A DNA stretch of 48,985 bases from Paenibacillus sp. J45TS6 (GCF_018403285.1 NZ_BOSJ01000027.1:1-48985); one strand, 5' to 3'; shown: positions 16,663 through 25,966, counted from the first letter of the stretch. The notes: generated from the sequence alone by a model not told the origin. Numbers and translations are program-made.

Positions 16663-18462
16663 TTGGCACGTATGAAGGGCAAACCGCAGCGGACTGATCG
16701 CTCTCTTGTCAATGTTGTACCGATTCAACTGGACGCTTCTTTTTTCTTTGAAAGAGCTGTCCGCTCGCTGGATCGCAATCATTATGACAAGGCATTAAAA
16801 TATTTTAGTAAAGCAGCTGAATATGAACCGGAGAATCCGGTCAATCATTGTAATGTGGCAGGCATCCTGTCTGAGATGGGGGATTATGCCCGCTCTAATG
16901 AAATTTTGAACCATGTGCTCACTGAAGTTGATCCCTCCATGATGGAGTGTTATTTCTATATGGCGAATAACTACGCGAACATGGAACAGTTTGAAGCCGC
17001 AGAAGAAGCGATTGTTACTTATTTGGAAGAGGATGAACAAGGACAGTTTCTGGATGAGGCGGAAGAGATGTTAGATCTTCTGTTCTTTGAACTGGGCCGG
17101 AAGGCTCCTGTGAGACGAATTAAAGCTAGAGAAGGTATCGCAGAGCATGATTATGCTCGCAGCTTGCTGGAGGAAGGAAAGTTTGCTCAGGCAGCAGAAA
17201 TGCTGGAGAGTATTACAAAAGATCAGCCTGATTTCACAGCTGCACGCAATAATCTCGCCTTAGCCTATTACTATATGGGAAGATTCGCAAAAGCGAAGGA
17301 TACCATCTTTGATTTGTTAGCAATGGAGCCGGGCAATCTGCACGGTCTATGCAATCTTGCTATTTTCTATCAGAATGAAGGAAATAAAGAACAGGTAGAG
17401 GCACTTATCAAACAGCTGCAGACTCTAGTTCCTTTCGAGCAAGAGCATGTCTTTAAACTAGGAACGACGATGGGTATTCTGGGAGAACATGAAGCAGCTT
17501 ATGCTCACTTCCGCAGATTACTTAAGAATAAAGAAACGGCAAGCGATCCTTCGCTTGTTCATTATGCTGCAGTGGCAGCATGTAATACGAAGAGATATAG
17601 AGAAGCCGAGCGGCTATGGGAAATGGTGCAGGCACTCGATCCTGAATCAGAGGTCCCTAAGTTTTATATTTCTAGGCTGTCAGCACGGAAGGAAGATCAA
17701 GATTTTGGAACGGTAAGTTACCATTATCATTTGCCGTTTGAAGAACAATTCCGACTGTGGGAGAAATACGGAGCGAGTATTCCGGAAGATATCAAAAATG
17801 ATCCGCTCATTCGTTCTTCTTTCTTCTGGGCGCTTCATCATGGTGATGATACGAGTAAAGCCCAAGTGATCAGTGCACTGCGTCATATTGGTGACTATGA
17901 AGTATATCAGGCCCTTACTGACTTCCTGGAACAACCAGGTGAAACTACGGAGCTCAAAGAGCTCGCTCTTTCCGTACTGCGTGAGATTGGGGAACCGGAG
18001 ATGCTTTTGAAGGAGAAGAGTCAGAATAGTACTTTGCGTTCTGCGGATTCTAGTTCAGTAGGTGAAGAGTTATCCATACTGAATAAGCAAGATAATGAAG
18101 ATCCAGAATCATCCCGCTACGAGCAGCTGGATGATAAACAACAAGCGGTTTTGAACAAAGTTTTGGAGAAGATGGATCAGCAACCTGATATTTTGCGCAA
18201 GGGAGTTCAGTATTTATGGGCAGACTATTTGAAGCAAGTTGCTCCTGAATTGCCATCGATCTCACTCATTGAAGGATGGTCCGCTGCACTCGAATATCTC
18301 ACTGTCAAATCAGCAGGCAAGGAAGTTACCTATAAGGAAGTAGCTGGTCATTACGGCATTTCAGCTTCCACGGTGAGCAGGTACGCTAAGCAAATTGATC
18401 TAGTATGTAATTCTACACATTTGTTACAGCCCGTATTCGGGTCTTTATCGGAGAAGCTGTAG
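16663..18462 (+). CDS. TPR-repeat protein with C-terminal helix-turn-helix-like segment (YvcD position)
   Basis: A 599-residue soluble protein. Tetratricopeptide repeats occupy roughly residues 28-330 (for example NHYDKALKYFSKAAEYEPEN, then DYARSLLEEGKFAQAAEML and NNLALAYYYMGRFAKAKDTI). The last ~50 residues include TYKEVAGHYGISASTVSRYA, which reads like a helix-turn-helix. The TTG start at 16663 is set by AAGGAGGTG just upstream; the ATG at 16672 is too far from it. B. subtilis has the TPR protein YvcD at this place before trxB, but shorter, so this version is probably extended. Function unknown; repeats suggest protein binding. Confidence 0.85.
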   Translation: MARMKGKPQRTDRSLVNVVPIQLDASFFFERAVRSLDRNHYDKALKYFSKAAEYEPENPVNHCNVAGILSEMGDYARSNEILNHVLTEVDPSMMECYFYMANNYANMEQFEAAEEAIVTYLEEDEQGQFLDEAEEMLDLLFFELGRKAPVRRIKAREGIAEHDYARSLLEEGKFAQAAEMLESITKDQPDFTAARNNLALAYYYMGRFAKAKDTIFDLLAMEPGNLHGLCNLAIFYQNEGNKEQVEALIKQLQTLVPFEQEHVFKLGTTMGILGEHEAAYAHFRRLLKNKETASDPSLVHYAAVAACNTKRYREAERLWEMVQALDPESEVPKFYISRLSARKEDQDFGTVSYHYHLPFEEQFRLWEKYGASIPEDIKNDPLIRSSFFWALHHGDDTSKAQVISALRHIGDYEVYQALTDFLEQPGETTELKELALSVLREIGEPEMLLKEKSQNSTLRSADSSSVGEELSILNKQDNEDPESSRYEQLDDKQQAVLNKVLEKMDQQPDILRKGVQYLWADYLKQVAPELPSISLIEGWSAALEYLTVKSAGKEVTYKEVAGHYGISASTVSRYAKQIDLVCNSTHLLQPVFGSLSEKL

Positions 18463-18499
18463 TATCAAACTTTATTTTGTAAAAGGGAGGTAACGATGT

Positions 18500-19465
18500 A
18501 TGACTCACTATAAATCCGTTATTATCGGCACAGGTCCTGCGGGACTTACTTCTGCTATTTATCTGGCACGGGCTAACATGAATCCACTCGTTATTGAAGG
18601 TATGGAGCCAGGAGGCCAGCTTACAACAACAACAGAGGTTGAAAACTTCCCTGGATTTCCTGAAGGAATTCTAGGTCCAGAGCTCATGGACAATATGCGT
18701 AAACAAGCTGAGCGTTTTGGAGCCCAGTTCAAAAATGGCTGGGTAGACAGCATTGATCTCGCTGAGCGTCCTTTCCGCATTAAAGTAGAAGGCCAAGAGG
18801 AACTCACCGCAGATTCCGTTATTATTTCTACCGGAGCTTCTGCAAAATATTTAGGAATCCCAGGCGAAAAAGAAAATGTGGGGCGCGGTGTGAGCACATG
18901 CGCAACCTGTGACGGTTTCTTTTTCCGTAACAAAAAGATTGTTGTTGTTGGTGGCGGCGACTCCGCTATGGAGGAGGCAAACTTCTTGACCAGGTTTGCT
19001 TCTAGCGTAACCATTGTACATCGCCGCGAGCAATTGCGGGCCTCCAAAATTATGCAGGACCGTGCGAAAGAAAACGAAAAAATAAAATGGGCTTTAAATC
19101 GTTCTCCTCTCGAAGTCGTTGCTGACGATCAGGGAGTAAAGGGCCTTAAAGTTCATAATAATGAAACAGGGCAGGATGAGCTGGTGGAAGCAGACGGCGT
19201 ATTTATAGCGATTGGGCATACACCAAATACAGCCTTCTTGCAAAATCAAATCACGCTGGATGCAGGTGGGTATATTGCTTGTAATCCAGGAACTACAGAG
19301 ACGAATATCCCTGGTGTTTTTGCTTGTGGTGATGTGCAGGATACCAAATATCGCCAAGCTATAACAGCAGCAGGATCGGGTTGTATGGCTGCTATGGATT
19401 GTGAGAAGTACCTTGAGGGCAGCATGGCTCATGACTGGAGCGAAACATTGAACAACGAACAATAA
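18500..19465 (+). CDS. trxB: Thioredoxin-disulfide reductase
   Basis: A 321-residue low-molecular-weight flavoenzyme that reduces thioredoxin with NADPH. The FAD motif GTGPAGLTSAIYLARA is near the N-terminus, the redox pair C134-A-T-C137 sits in STCATCDGF, the NADP motif is VVGGGDSAMEEANFL, and the C-terminal FAD motif is GVFACGDVQDTKYRQ. Length and order are standard. ATG 18500 follows AAGGGAGG, 37 bp after the TPR gene, so the two are likely cotranscribed. A strong terminator follows. Confidence 0.97.
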   Translation: MTHYKSVIIGTGPAGLTSAIYLARANMNPLVIEGMEPGGQLTTTTEVENFPGFPEGILGPELMDNMRKQAERFGAQFKNGWVDSIDLAERPFRIKVEGQEELTADSVIISTGASAKYLGIPGEKENVGRGVSTCATCDGFFFRNKKIVVVGGGDSAMEEANFLTRFASSVTIVHRREQLRASKIMQDRAKENEKIKWALNRSPLEVVADDQGVKGLKVHNNETGQDELVEADGVFIAIGHTPNTAFLQNQITLDAGGYIACNPGTTETNIPGVFACGDVQDTKYRQAITAAGSGCMAAMDCEKYLEGSMAHDWSETLNNEQ

Positions 19466-19469
19466 TATG

Positions 19470-19511
19470 AAAAGCTGGCCGGGCATAAAAGGGTGTCCGG
19501 ACGGCTTTTTT
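19470..19511 (+). terminator. Terminator after trxB
   Basis: A long imperfect stem (AAAAGC and CCGG blocks pairing with CCGG and GGCTTTT) ends in six T. Confidence 0.85.
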
Positions 19512-19636
19512 GCTTACTTTGATTGGTTAAGACTTGTGAGAAATGGAAGGGTATTCGTCTTGACCGGCCCCCTTCCTTCAATTATAGTGATAACGTATGA
19601 ATAAATATTACAGATGATAAAGGTGGCTTGCTAGCA

Positions 19637-20587
19637 ATGTCTGAAAATGTCTACGTTGGTGTGGATTTAGGCGGTACGGCAATCAAAGTTGGGATCTGCA
19701 ATGAGCAAGGAGCACTTCTGCATACATATGAAGGCCCGACAGAAGTGAGTAAGGGCGTTGATACTGTCATTTCAAACATCGAGAAATATGTCCGTCATAT
19801 TGTGGAAGAATCACCATACAGTTGGGAGCAACTTGCAGGAGTCGGAGCAGGTGTAGCCGGATTCACTAATGTGCGAGAGGGAGTAATTGTACTCGCGCCT
19901 AACGTAGGTTTTAAAGATGTACCGATCCGTTCGATACTCGAAGATAGGCTAGGAAAGCTCGTTAAGATAGATAATGATGCGAATGTTGCGGCTCTTGGAG
20001 AAGCGTGGGCTGGTTCAGGTAACGGAGTTGAAAACTGCGTATGCTATACTCTAGGTACCGGTGTTGGCGGCGGAATTATTATTGATGGTAAGATTTATCA
20101 AGGTTTCTCAGGAATGGCTGGTGAGATTGGACACACGAATGTAGTACCGGATCTAGAAGCGATTCAATGCGGATGCGGGAAAATGGGGTGTCTGGAAACG
20201 GTTTCTTCAGCTACAGGGATTATACGTATGGCGAATGATGCGGTAGAGCGTGGAGATCATACTTCACTTCAATCCGTAGACACCATTATGGCGAAAGATG
20301 TATTTGATGCAGCGAAAGCAGGAGATGAGGTAGCACTTCGTATTGTTCATCGTGCAGCTTATTATCTTGGAAAATCACTGGCATCGGTTGCTGCCGTATT
20401 AAATCCTGAGATGTTTATCATTGGCGGAGGGGTTTCTAAAGCTGGTGATATTCTGTTTGATGAAGTGCGCAGTGTGTTTGCAAGTCTTGCGCCCGAGCCT
20501 CTTCAAAAAGGGGTAACCATTGTACCGGCAACCCTGGGAAATGATGCTGGTATTGTAGGCGCAGCTGGATTATTGATTCGTTCCTAA
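19637..20587 (+). CDS. glcK: ROK-family glucokinase
   Basis: A 316-residue kinase that phosphorylates glucose (and perhaps other hexoses) with ATP. The N-terminal phosphate loop GVDLGGTAIKVGI, the active-site region NDANVAALGEAW, the glycine-rich LGTGVGGGIIIDG, and the ROK zinc motif CGCGKMGCLE followed by TVSSATGI are all present. ATG 19637 is ~10 nt from AGGTGG; the TTG at 19628 is too close. It lies between trxB and rapZ, where B. subtilis carries the Nudix gene yvcI. Glucose specificity is inferred from family similarity. Confidence 0.92.
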   Translation: MSENVYVGVDLGGTAIKVGICNEQGALLHTYEGPTEVSKGVDTVISNIEKYVRHIVEESPYSWEQLAGVGAGVAGFTNVREGVIVLAPNVGFKDVPIRSILEDRLGKLVKIDNDANVAALGEAWAGSGNGVENCVCYTLGTGVGGGIIIDGKIYQGFSGMAGEIGHTNVVPDLEAIQCGCGKMGCLETVSSATGIIRMANDAVERGDHTSLQSVDTIMAKDVFDAAKAGDEVALRIVHRAAYYLGKSLASVAAVLNPEMFIIGGGVSKAGDILFDEVRSVFASLAPEPLQKGVTIVPATLGNDAGIVGAAGLLIRS

Positions 20588-20661
20588 GATCGTACGCAAC
20601 TTAAAATAACAATAATAGTAAGTCAATAGATAGACGAACTGAAATTGATAGGGGGAAAAAC

Positions 20662-21567
20662 ATGTTTGAAGGTGAAAAATCACCAGCAGGTGGAGCAACC
20701 CTTATTATCATTACAGGGATGTCAGGTGCAGGAAAGACCATTGCGGTTCAGAGTCTGGAAGATCTAGGGTTTTTCTGTGTTGATAATTTGCCTCCCGTTC
20801 TTATTCCTAAGTTTGCAGAACTTATTGTCCAATCTAATGGTAAAATTGGTAAGGTAGCACTTGTCATAGATTTACGCGGGCGAGAGTTTTTCACTGCTCT
20901 GTCTGAATCTTTGAATTATATTAAGGATCAATTTACGATTCACTGTGAAATTATGTTCCTTGATGCTCAAGACAGTGTTCTTGTGCAGCGATATAAAGAA
21001 AGCCGGCGGAGACATCCGCTTGCGCCAGAGGGAATGCCGCTTGATGGTATAAGACTGGAACGCAAAATGTTAGAAGAACTTAAGAACTCAGCTACACAGG
21101 TGCTCGATACCAGCAACATGAAGCCTGCGCAGCTAAAAGAAAAAATTATTTCAAGGTTCTCTCATTTAGAGAGCCATATGTTGTCCGTAAATGTTACTTC
21201 ATTTGGTTTTAAATATGGTATTCCCATTGATGCTGATTTGGTGTTTGATGTTCGTTTTCTGCCAAATCCACATTACATTGAGCATCTACGGCCGAATACA
21301 GGGCAGAATAGTGATGTATATGAATATGTAATGAAGTGGCCGGAAACACAGGCGTTTTTAACAAAACTGCTGGATATGCTTCATTTCCTTATTCCTCAGT
21401 ATCGGAAAGAAGGCAAAAGCCAGGTCATTATCGGCATTGGATGTACAGGCGGTAAGCACCGGTCCGTTGCAATTGCTGAGTATTTAGGTAAAATGCTTGG
21501 GGCAAGTGAGACTGAATCGGTTGTAGTCAGCCATAGAGATGCAGATCGTGATCGCGGAAATCACTAA
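20662..21567 (+). CDS. rapZ: RNase adapter protein RapZ (YvcJ) family nucleotide-binding protein
   Basis: A 301-residue P-loop protein. Walker A GMSGAGKT is at 19-26; [12 protein letters not shown] follows; the C-terminal domain has the conserved [16 protein letters not shown] and SHRD. In E. coli RapZ controls glmS through small RNAs and RNase E; in Bacillus the homologue YvcJ binds nucleotides and affects competence, so the E. coli mechanism should not be assumed. The ATG at 20662 follows TAGGGGG. Always clustered with yvcK and whiA, as here. Confidence 0.95.
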   Translation: MFEGEKSPAGGATLIIITGMSGAGKTIAVQSLEDLGFFCVDNLPPVLIPKFAELIVQSNGKIGKVALVIDLRGREFFTALSESLNYIKDQFTIHCEIMFLDAQDSVLVQRYKESRRRHPLAPEGMPLDGIRLERKMLEELKNSATQVLDTSNMKPAQLKEKIISRFSHLESHMLSVNVTSFGFKYGIPIDADLVFDVRFLPNPHYIEHLRPNTGQNSDVYEYVMKWPETQAFLTKLLDMLHFLIPQYRKEGKSQVIIGIGCTGGKHRSVAIAEYLGKMLGASETESVVVSHRDADRDRGNH

Positions 21568-21743
21568 ATAAAGTGGAATGGATAAAGATATCGACATGAA
21601 TTGAATGGATTTATCGATTTAGGGATGACACCTGCATAGGATACAACATACAATGTATGGATCGCTCATACCGCATTCGTTAGTCATCATTTTCAAAAGA
21701 GTAACGGATTGCTAACCTTGAGCAACCTCTTATAGAAGGTGAA

Positions 21744-22733
21744 GTGATAGAAGTGGCTGTAGAACAAATGAAACGTCCGCATCTTGTCGTTATGGGTGGC
21801 GGAACAGGGCTATCTGTCATGTTGCGGGGGTTAAAAAATAAGCCGCTTGATATCACGGCAATAGTTACGGTTGCTGACGATGGAGGAAGCTCAGGCATGC
21901 TGCGGGATGAACTGCAGATGCCTCCTCCAGGTGACATCCGTAATGTGCTCACAGCGCTTGCTGATGTAGAGCCGTTGATGTCAGAATTGCTTAATTATCG
22001 TTTTAGTGGAAATGGTGGATTATCTGGTCATAGTCTTGGAAACTTGATTCTGGCTGGAATGACAGATATAACAGGTGATTTTGTAACAGCGGTGAGAGAG
22101 ATTAGCCGTGTTTTTGCTGTACGCGGGCAAGTATTGCCAGCTGCGGCGGAAGCCGTTGTGCTCCGCGCCGAGATGGAAGATGGTACGATCGTTACCGGCG
22201 AGTCCCAGATCCCAGCCTATGGCGGACGGATTAAGAGAGTTTATCTTGAACCGGACCACGTGGAGCCGTTGCCAGAGGCTATCCAGGCAATTGAACAGGC
22301 AGACGCGATTATTATTGGTCCCGGCAGCTTGTATACCAGCATTTTACCCAATCTTCTTGTTCCTAAATTGGCAGAAGCTGTTGTTTCCTCGAAGGCAGCC
22401 AAGATCTTTATTGGTAATGTGATGACACAGCCTGGTGAAACCGATGGTTATTCTGTTGGTGATCATTTGAAAGCCATTGATGCCCATATAGGACATCGAA
22501 TATTTGATTACGTCATTGTCAACAATGGCGATATTCCTGAACCCGTTCAGGAAATGTATGCAGAAAAGGGTGCAAAACCAGTACAGCTTGATCTTGAAGA
22601 GATTCTGAAGTACTCGAATGAATGCATCGCAGATCGACTTGTCATGTACCGGACTTACTTACGGCATGATGCGAATAAATTAAGTCATCATATCTACACG
22701 CTAGTGCAAAACTGGATGATTCGAAAGAGGTGA
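21744..22733 (+). CDS. yvcK: Gluconeogenesis factor YvcK (CofD-like)
   Basis: A 329-residue CofD-like protein. The N-terminal nucleotide-sugar motif VVMGGGTGLSVMLRGLK and ADDGGSSGMLRDE, then PPGDIRN, are family hallmarks. In B. subtilis YvcK is needed for growth on gluconeogenic carbon sources and for cell-wall enzyme placement, and it binds UDP-GlcNAc-type sugars. The start is uncertain: the GTG at 21744 is chosen, overlapping an AGAAGGTG site; a GTG at 21753 is an alternative. It ends 6 bp before whiA. Confidence 0.94.
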   Translation: MIEVAVEQMKRPHLVVMGGGTGLSVMLRGLKNKPLDITAIVTVADDGGSSGMLRDELQMPPPGDIRNVLTALADVEPLMSELLNYRFSGNGGLSGHSLGNLILAGMTDITGDFVTAVREISRVFAVRGQVLPAAAEAVVLRAEMEDGTIVTGESQIPAYGGRIKRVYLEPDHVEPLPEAIQAIEQADAIIIGPGSLYTSILPNLLVPKLAEAVVSSKAAKIFIGNVMTQPGETDGYSVGDHLKAIDAHIGHRIFDYVIVNNGDIPEPVQEMYAEKGAKPVQLDLEEILKYSNECIADRLVMYRTYLRHDANKLSHHIYTLVQNWMIRKR

Positions 22734-22739
22734 GATCCT

Positions 22740-23684
22740 TTGTCGTTTGCGGCACAGACCAAAAAAGAATTAACTCTGATCGAAAGCGAGCCTTGTTGTG
22801 AGAAAGCAGAGTTGTCTGCACTCATTCGTATGCTTGGCTCGGTCCAGCTATCGAACAAGAAGGTTATTTTAGACGTCTCTACGGAGAATGCCGCGATTGC
22901 AAGGCGAATCTATTCTTTGCTCAAAAAGCACTTTCAGGTGCATACCGAGTTATTGGTTCGTAAAAAGATGCGGCTTAAAAAGAATAATGTATACATCGTA
23001 AGAGTTCCGGTTCGAGTGCAAGAAATTTTGAATGAATTGGAGATTGTATCAGAAGGATTTATCTTTACGCCAGGAATCAATCCGAATGCCATTCATAAGA
23101 ACTGCTGTAAACGGGCGTATTTACGAGGTGCGTTTATGGCGGGAGGCTCTGTTAATAACCCGGAAGGCTCCTCTTATCACTTAGAAATTGCCTCGATGTA
23201 TGAAGAGCATTGTCAGGCTCTCGTTGATCTTGCCAATGAATTTAATCTGAATGCACGCTGTATCGAGCGGAAGAAAGGGTTTATTTTCTATATTAAAGAG
23301 GGCGAAAAAATCATTGAGATGCTTAGCATTATCGGTGCACATCAGGCTTTGTTTAAATTCGAAGATGTTCGAATTATGCGTGATATGCGGAATTCGGTGA
23401 ATCGAATCGTTAACTGTGAGACGGCCAATTTGAATAAAACGATTGGTGCAGCTGTGCGTCAAATTGAGAACATAAAGCTCCTTGATAAGGAAGTAGGGCT
23501 CGAAACCCTTCCTGATAAACTGCGTGAAGTAGCAGAAGTAAGACTTGCGAATCCAGATATTAATTTGAAGGAAGTTGGGGAATTACTAAAAGGAACCGTC
23601 AGTAAATCAGGCGTGAACCATAGGCTTCGCAAAATTGATGAAATGGCAGAAAAAATTAGAGTAGAAAAAGGACAACTCATATAG
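22740..23684 (+). CDS. whiA: DNA-binding protein WhiA
   Basis: A 314-residue protein combining an N-terminal degenerate LAGLIDADG homing-endonuclease-like fold (blocks [20 protein letters not shown] and [13 protein letters not shown]) with a C-terminal helix-turn-helix ([20 protein letters not shown]). In Streptomyces it is a sporulation regulator; in Bacillus it binds DNA and affects cell division and chromosome segregation. The TTG start at 22740 has AGAGGTGAG at 6-7 nt, inside the end of yvcK, so translation is likely coupled. Confidence 0.96.
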   Translation: MSFAAQTKKELTLIESEPCCEKAELSALIRMLGSVQLSNKKVILDVSTENAAIARRIYSLLKKHFQVHTELLVRKKMRLKKNNVYIVRVPVRVQEILNELEIVSEGFIFTPGINPNAIHKNCCKRAYLRGAFMAGGSVNNPEGSSYHLEIASMYEEHCQALVDLANEFNLNARCIERKKGFIFYIKEGEKIIEMLSIIGAHQALFKFEDVRIMRDMRNSVNRIVNCETANLNKTIGAAVRQIENIKLLDKEVGLETLPDKLREVAEVRLANPDINLKEVGELLKGTVSKSGVNHRLRKIDEMAEKIRVEKGQLI

Positions 23685-23734
23685 TGTGAGATTTATCATA
23701 AAGAAGTCTTTTTTTCTTCTAGTTTCATTCATGC

Positions 23735-23748
23735 TATAATGGTATAAT
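23735..23748 (+). promoter_or_regulatory. Candidate -10 boxes before the HPr-family gene
   Basis: Two overlapping TATAAT hexamers (23735-23740 and 23743-23748) lie in the 117-bp gap before the HPr-family gene. The -35 positions match poorly. Confidence 0.35.
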
Positions 23749-23801
23749 GTTAATAATTATGTAGTATGATGTAGAGATTTTTATAGAGGGGGTAAGTTTT
23801 C

Positions 23802-24071
23802 ATGACAAAACACCCGGTAGTAGTCCGTTTGAAGACGGGTCTTCATGCCAGACCAGCTGCTCTATTCGTTCAAGAAGCGAATAAGTATTCATCCGAAATT
23901 TTTGTGGAAAAAGACGACAAAAAAGTGAATGCTAAAAGTATCATGGGAATTATGAGCCTTGCAATTAGCACGGGTACTGAAATTCACATTAGTGCTGAAG
24001 GCGCAGACGCTGAACAGGCAGTAAATGCATTGATCAGTCTTGTAAGCAAGGAAGAATTGGAAAACCAATAA
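23802..24071 (+). CDS. HPr-family phosphocarrier protein in the crh position
   Basis: An 89-residue HPr-fold protein. The active-site loop TGLHARPAALFV has His at position 15, and the regulatory site NAKSIMGIMSLA has Ser at position 46. HPr with His15 can carry phosphate from enzyme I to PTS transporters, and Ser46 phosphorylation by HprK makes it a CcpA co-regulator. The position after rapZ-yvcK-whiA is that of Bacillus crh, whose product has Gln15 and cannot serve the PTS. Here both residues are present, so it may be a working HPr (ptsH) or an ancestral form of Crh. ATG 23802 follows GAGGGGG. Confidence 0.93.
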   Translation: MTKHPVVVRLKTGLHARPAALFVQEANKYSSEIFVEKDDKKVNAKSIMGIMSLAISTGTEIHISAEGADAEQAVNALISLVSKEELENQ

Positions 24072-24099
24072 ATTTCATGTTTTCATATGTGTATACCGG

Positions 24100-24123
24100 A
24101 AAGCCCCTTATGGGGCTTTTTTT
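24100..24123 (+). terminator. Terminator after the HPr-family gene
   Basis: AAAGCCCC pairs with GGGGCTTT around a 4-nt loop, followed by a run of seven T. Confidence 0.92.
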
Positions 24124-24241
24124 CGTTGTATTTAATACATAAATTAAATAGCATAAATGGAACTTTATACAAAATAATCTCGTCTAATAGTTTGTAGTGC
24201 CTGAGTTAGAAGATTTTTGAATAGAGAGGGAGGATCGTGTA

Positions 24242-25015
24242 ATGAAAAAGAAATGGGTTTGGTTAAAGCCTGCAGCAGCTACATTAATCGCAGGAACTCT
24301 ATTCATTGGTGGGGGTGGAGGAGGGGCTATCTCCTTTGCGGGAAAAGCACAAGCGCAAGAAGCCGCGGCGGTTCAGAATGTGGTATCCGTCGTAGGGAAA
24401 GGTGAAATTTCGGTAAAGCCGGACATTGCCTACCTTTATATTGGTATTCATACAGAAGGAAAAACAGCTGTTGAAGCTCAAAAAGCAAATGCTAAAAAGA
24501 TGCAAAACTTAACCAACTTACTTAAAAAGACGTGGAAGCTGGAAAGCAAAGACATACAAACGAATCAGTTTTATGTACAGCCTGATTACACATATAGCGA
24601 AAAAGAAGGACGGAAACTAAAAGGGTATACAGCATCACATTCACTAAAAATTAGCTATCGTAATCTCGATAAGATTGGAGAACTGCTGGATTCAGCTGCT
24701 AAAATGGGTGTGAACCAGATCGACAATATTCAGTTCTCGATTGAGAATAGAGATGCTTTCGAAACGGCCGTAATTGAAAAAGCAATGTCTAATGCGAATT
24801 TGAAGGCAGGAGCCATCGCTAAAGTTTCAGGACGCAGTTTGGGAGTTGTTCTGAGTGTGAGTCAAGGGAATGTGGCAGAACCCGTTCGTTACTACGAGCA
24901 GATGTATGATATGAAAGTGGAAACAGCAAACAGTACTGCTGATAAATCATCGTCGGTTGAAACGGGAGAAATTAAATTGACTACAGAACTTACGGTGCAC
25001 TATCAACTTAACTAG
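24242..25015 (+). CDS. Secreted SIMPL-domain (DUF541) protein
   Basis: A 257-residue exported protein. The first 38 residues form a signal peptide: basic MKKKW, a hydrophobic stretch with a run of six glycines, and AQA before the likely cut at 38/39. The rest matches the SIMPL/DUF541 domain: VVSVVGKGEISVKPDIAYLY, then QNLTNLLKKTW and YTASHSLKISYRNLDKIGEL. The family is widespread and its biochemical role is poorly defined. ATG 24242 follows GGGAGGATCG. It is monocistronic, closed by a two-way terminator shared with clpP. Confidence 0.88.
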   Translation: MKKKWVWLKPAAATLIAGTLFIGGGGGGAISFAGKAQAQEAAAVQNVVSVVGKGEISVKPDIAYLYIGIHTEGKTAVEAQKANAKKMQNLTNLLKKTWKLESKDIQTNQFYVQPDYTYSEKEGRKLKGYTASHSLKISYRNLDKIGELLDSAAKMGVNQIDNIQFSIENRDAFETAVIEKAMSNANLKAGAIAKVSGRSLGVVLSVSQGNVAEPVRYYEQMYDMKVETANSTADKSSSVETGEIKLTTELTVHYQLN

Positions 25016-25048
25016 TACTTTACTTGAGAAAAGCAGTTTAGAAGCATG

Positions 25049-25084
25049 AAAAAAGCCGCAGTCCTCTAGGACTGCGGCTTTTTT
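25049..25084. terminator. Bidirectional terminator between the SIMPL gene and clpP
   Basis: AAAAAAGCCGCAGTCC pairs with GGACTGCGGCTTTTTT around a TCTA loop. A on one side and T on the other let it serve both convergent genes. Confidence 0.93.
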
Positions 25085-25098
25085 CATTTATTTCTATA

Positions 25099-25695
25099 TT
25101 AGATCCCTTGCGGTGGAGTTGAAGAAATAACTTTATCAACAAGTCCGTAAGCTTGAGCTTCTTCTGCACTCATGAAGTTATCGCGATCTGTGTCTTTCTC
25201 GATACGTTCAATCGGTTGACCTGTACGTTCAGCCAAGATTTTGTTGAGTTTGTCACGCATTTTGAGAATGCGGCGAGCACGAATTTCAATATCTGTCGCT
25301 TGACCTTGTGCACCACCCAAAGGTTGGTGAATCATGATCTCGCTGTTTGGAAGCGCAAAACGTTTGCCTTTTGCACCAGCATTGAGCAAGAATGCACCCA
25401 TAGAAGCTGCCATACCCATGCAAATTGTCGATACATCTGGTTTGATGAATTGCATAGTGTCATATATCGCCATACCCGCAGTAATGGAACCGCCTGGGCT
25501 GTTAATGTATAGGTGAATGTCTTTCTCCGGATCTTCCGCAGTGAGGAACAACATTTGAGCGATGATAGAGTTGGCTACTACATCGTTAACGTCGCTTCCC
25601 AGAAAAATAATCCGATCTTTCAGTAGTCTGGAATAAATGTCATAAGCGCGTTCACCGCGATTGGTTTGTTCTACGACCATAGGAATGTAACTCAC
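25099..25695 (-). CDS. clpP: ATP-dependent Clp protease proteolytic subunit
   Basis: A 198-residue serine peptidase that forms a 14-mer chamber working with ClpX or ClpC. The catalytic triad is Ser98 ([11 protein letters not shown]), His123 (IMIHQPLGG) and Asp172. Length is standard. The start is a GTG (25695-25693) preceded on the minus strand by AAGGAGG. It runs opposite to nearly all other genes here and has its own CtsR-box promoter, which marks it as a heat-shock gene. Confidence 0.98.
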   Translation of the reverse strand: MSYIPMVVEQTNRGERAYDIYSRLLKDRIIFLGSDVNDVVANSIIAQMLFLTAEDPEKDIHLYINSPGGSITAGMAIYDTMQFIKPDVSTICMGMAASMGAFLLNAGAKGKRFALPNSEIMIHQPLGGAQGQATDIEIRARRILKMRDKLNKILAERTGQPIERIEKDTDRDNFMSAEEAQAYGLVDKVISSTPPQGI

Positions 25696-25781
25696 GTGAA
25701 AAACCTCCTTAGGAATTTAGGTTTAGAGTTTATATTTAGACGTTTAACAGCATCTACATCTACTGTTTCCGTATTAACCAC

Positions 25782-25810
25782 ATCATAAACAAATCAAAAC
25801 AAAAAGTCAA
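25782..25810 (-). promoter_or_regulatory. clpP promoter
   Basis: On the minus strand TTGACT (25810-25805) and TATGAT (25787-25782) are separated by exactly 17 bp. The -35 box lies inside the CtsR operator. Confidence 0.75.
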
Positions 25811-25821
25811 AGAAAGTCAAA
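25805..25821 (-). promoter_or_regulatory. CtsR operator at clpP
   Basis: The plus strand reads AGTCAAA-GAA-AGTCAAA, an exact match to the CtsR heptad repeat (RGTCAAANANRGTCAAA). Bound CtsR would cover the -35 box of clpP and block transcription until heat or protein stress. Confidence 0.88.
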
Positions 25822-25831
25822 CTATTTTGAT

Positions 25832-25855
25832 AAAAAAAGAAACCTATTCGGTTTC
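25832..25855 (-). terminator. Terminator of tRNA-Arg
   Basis: On the minus strand GAAACC pairs with GGTTTC around GAATA, followed by seven T. It lies between the tRNA and the clpP promoter, insulating the two. Confidence 0.75.
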
Positions 25856-25891
25856 ATCGGTTAAGAGTATAACAAGCTGTTAGTAATTATA

Positions 25892-25966
25892 TGGCGCGCC
25901 CGCGAGGAATCGAACCTCGATCTCAGGCTCCGGAGGCCTACGTCATATCCGTTGGACCACGGGCGC
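25892..25966 (-). tRNA. tRNA-Arg (CCG)
   Basis: Minus-strand cloverleaf with acceptor GCGCCCG pairing with CGGGCGC, loop CTCCGGA giving anticodon CCG, and encoded CCA. It has its own promoter and terminator. Confidence 0.95.
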
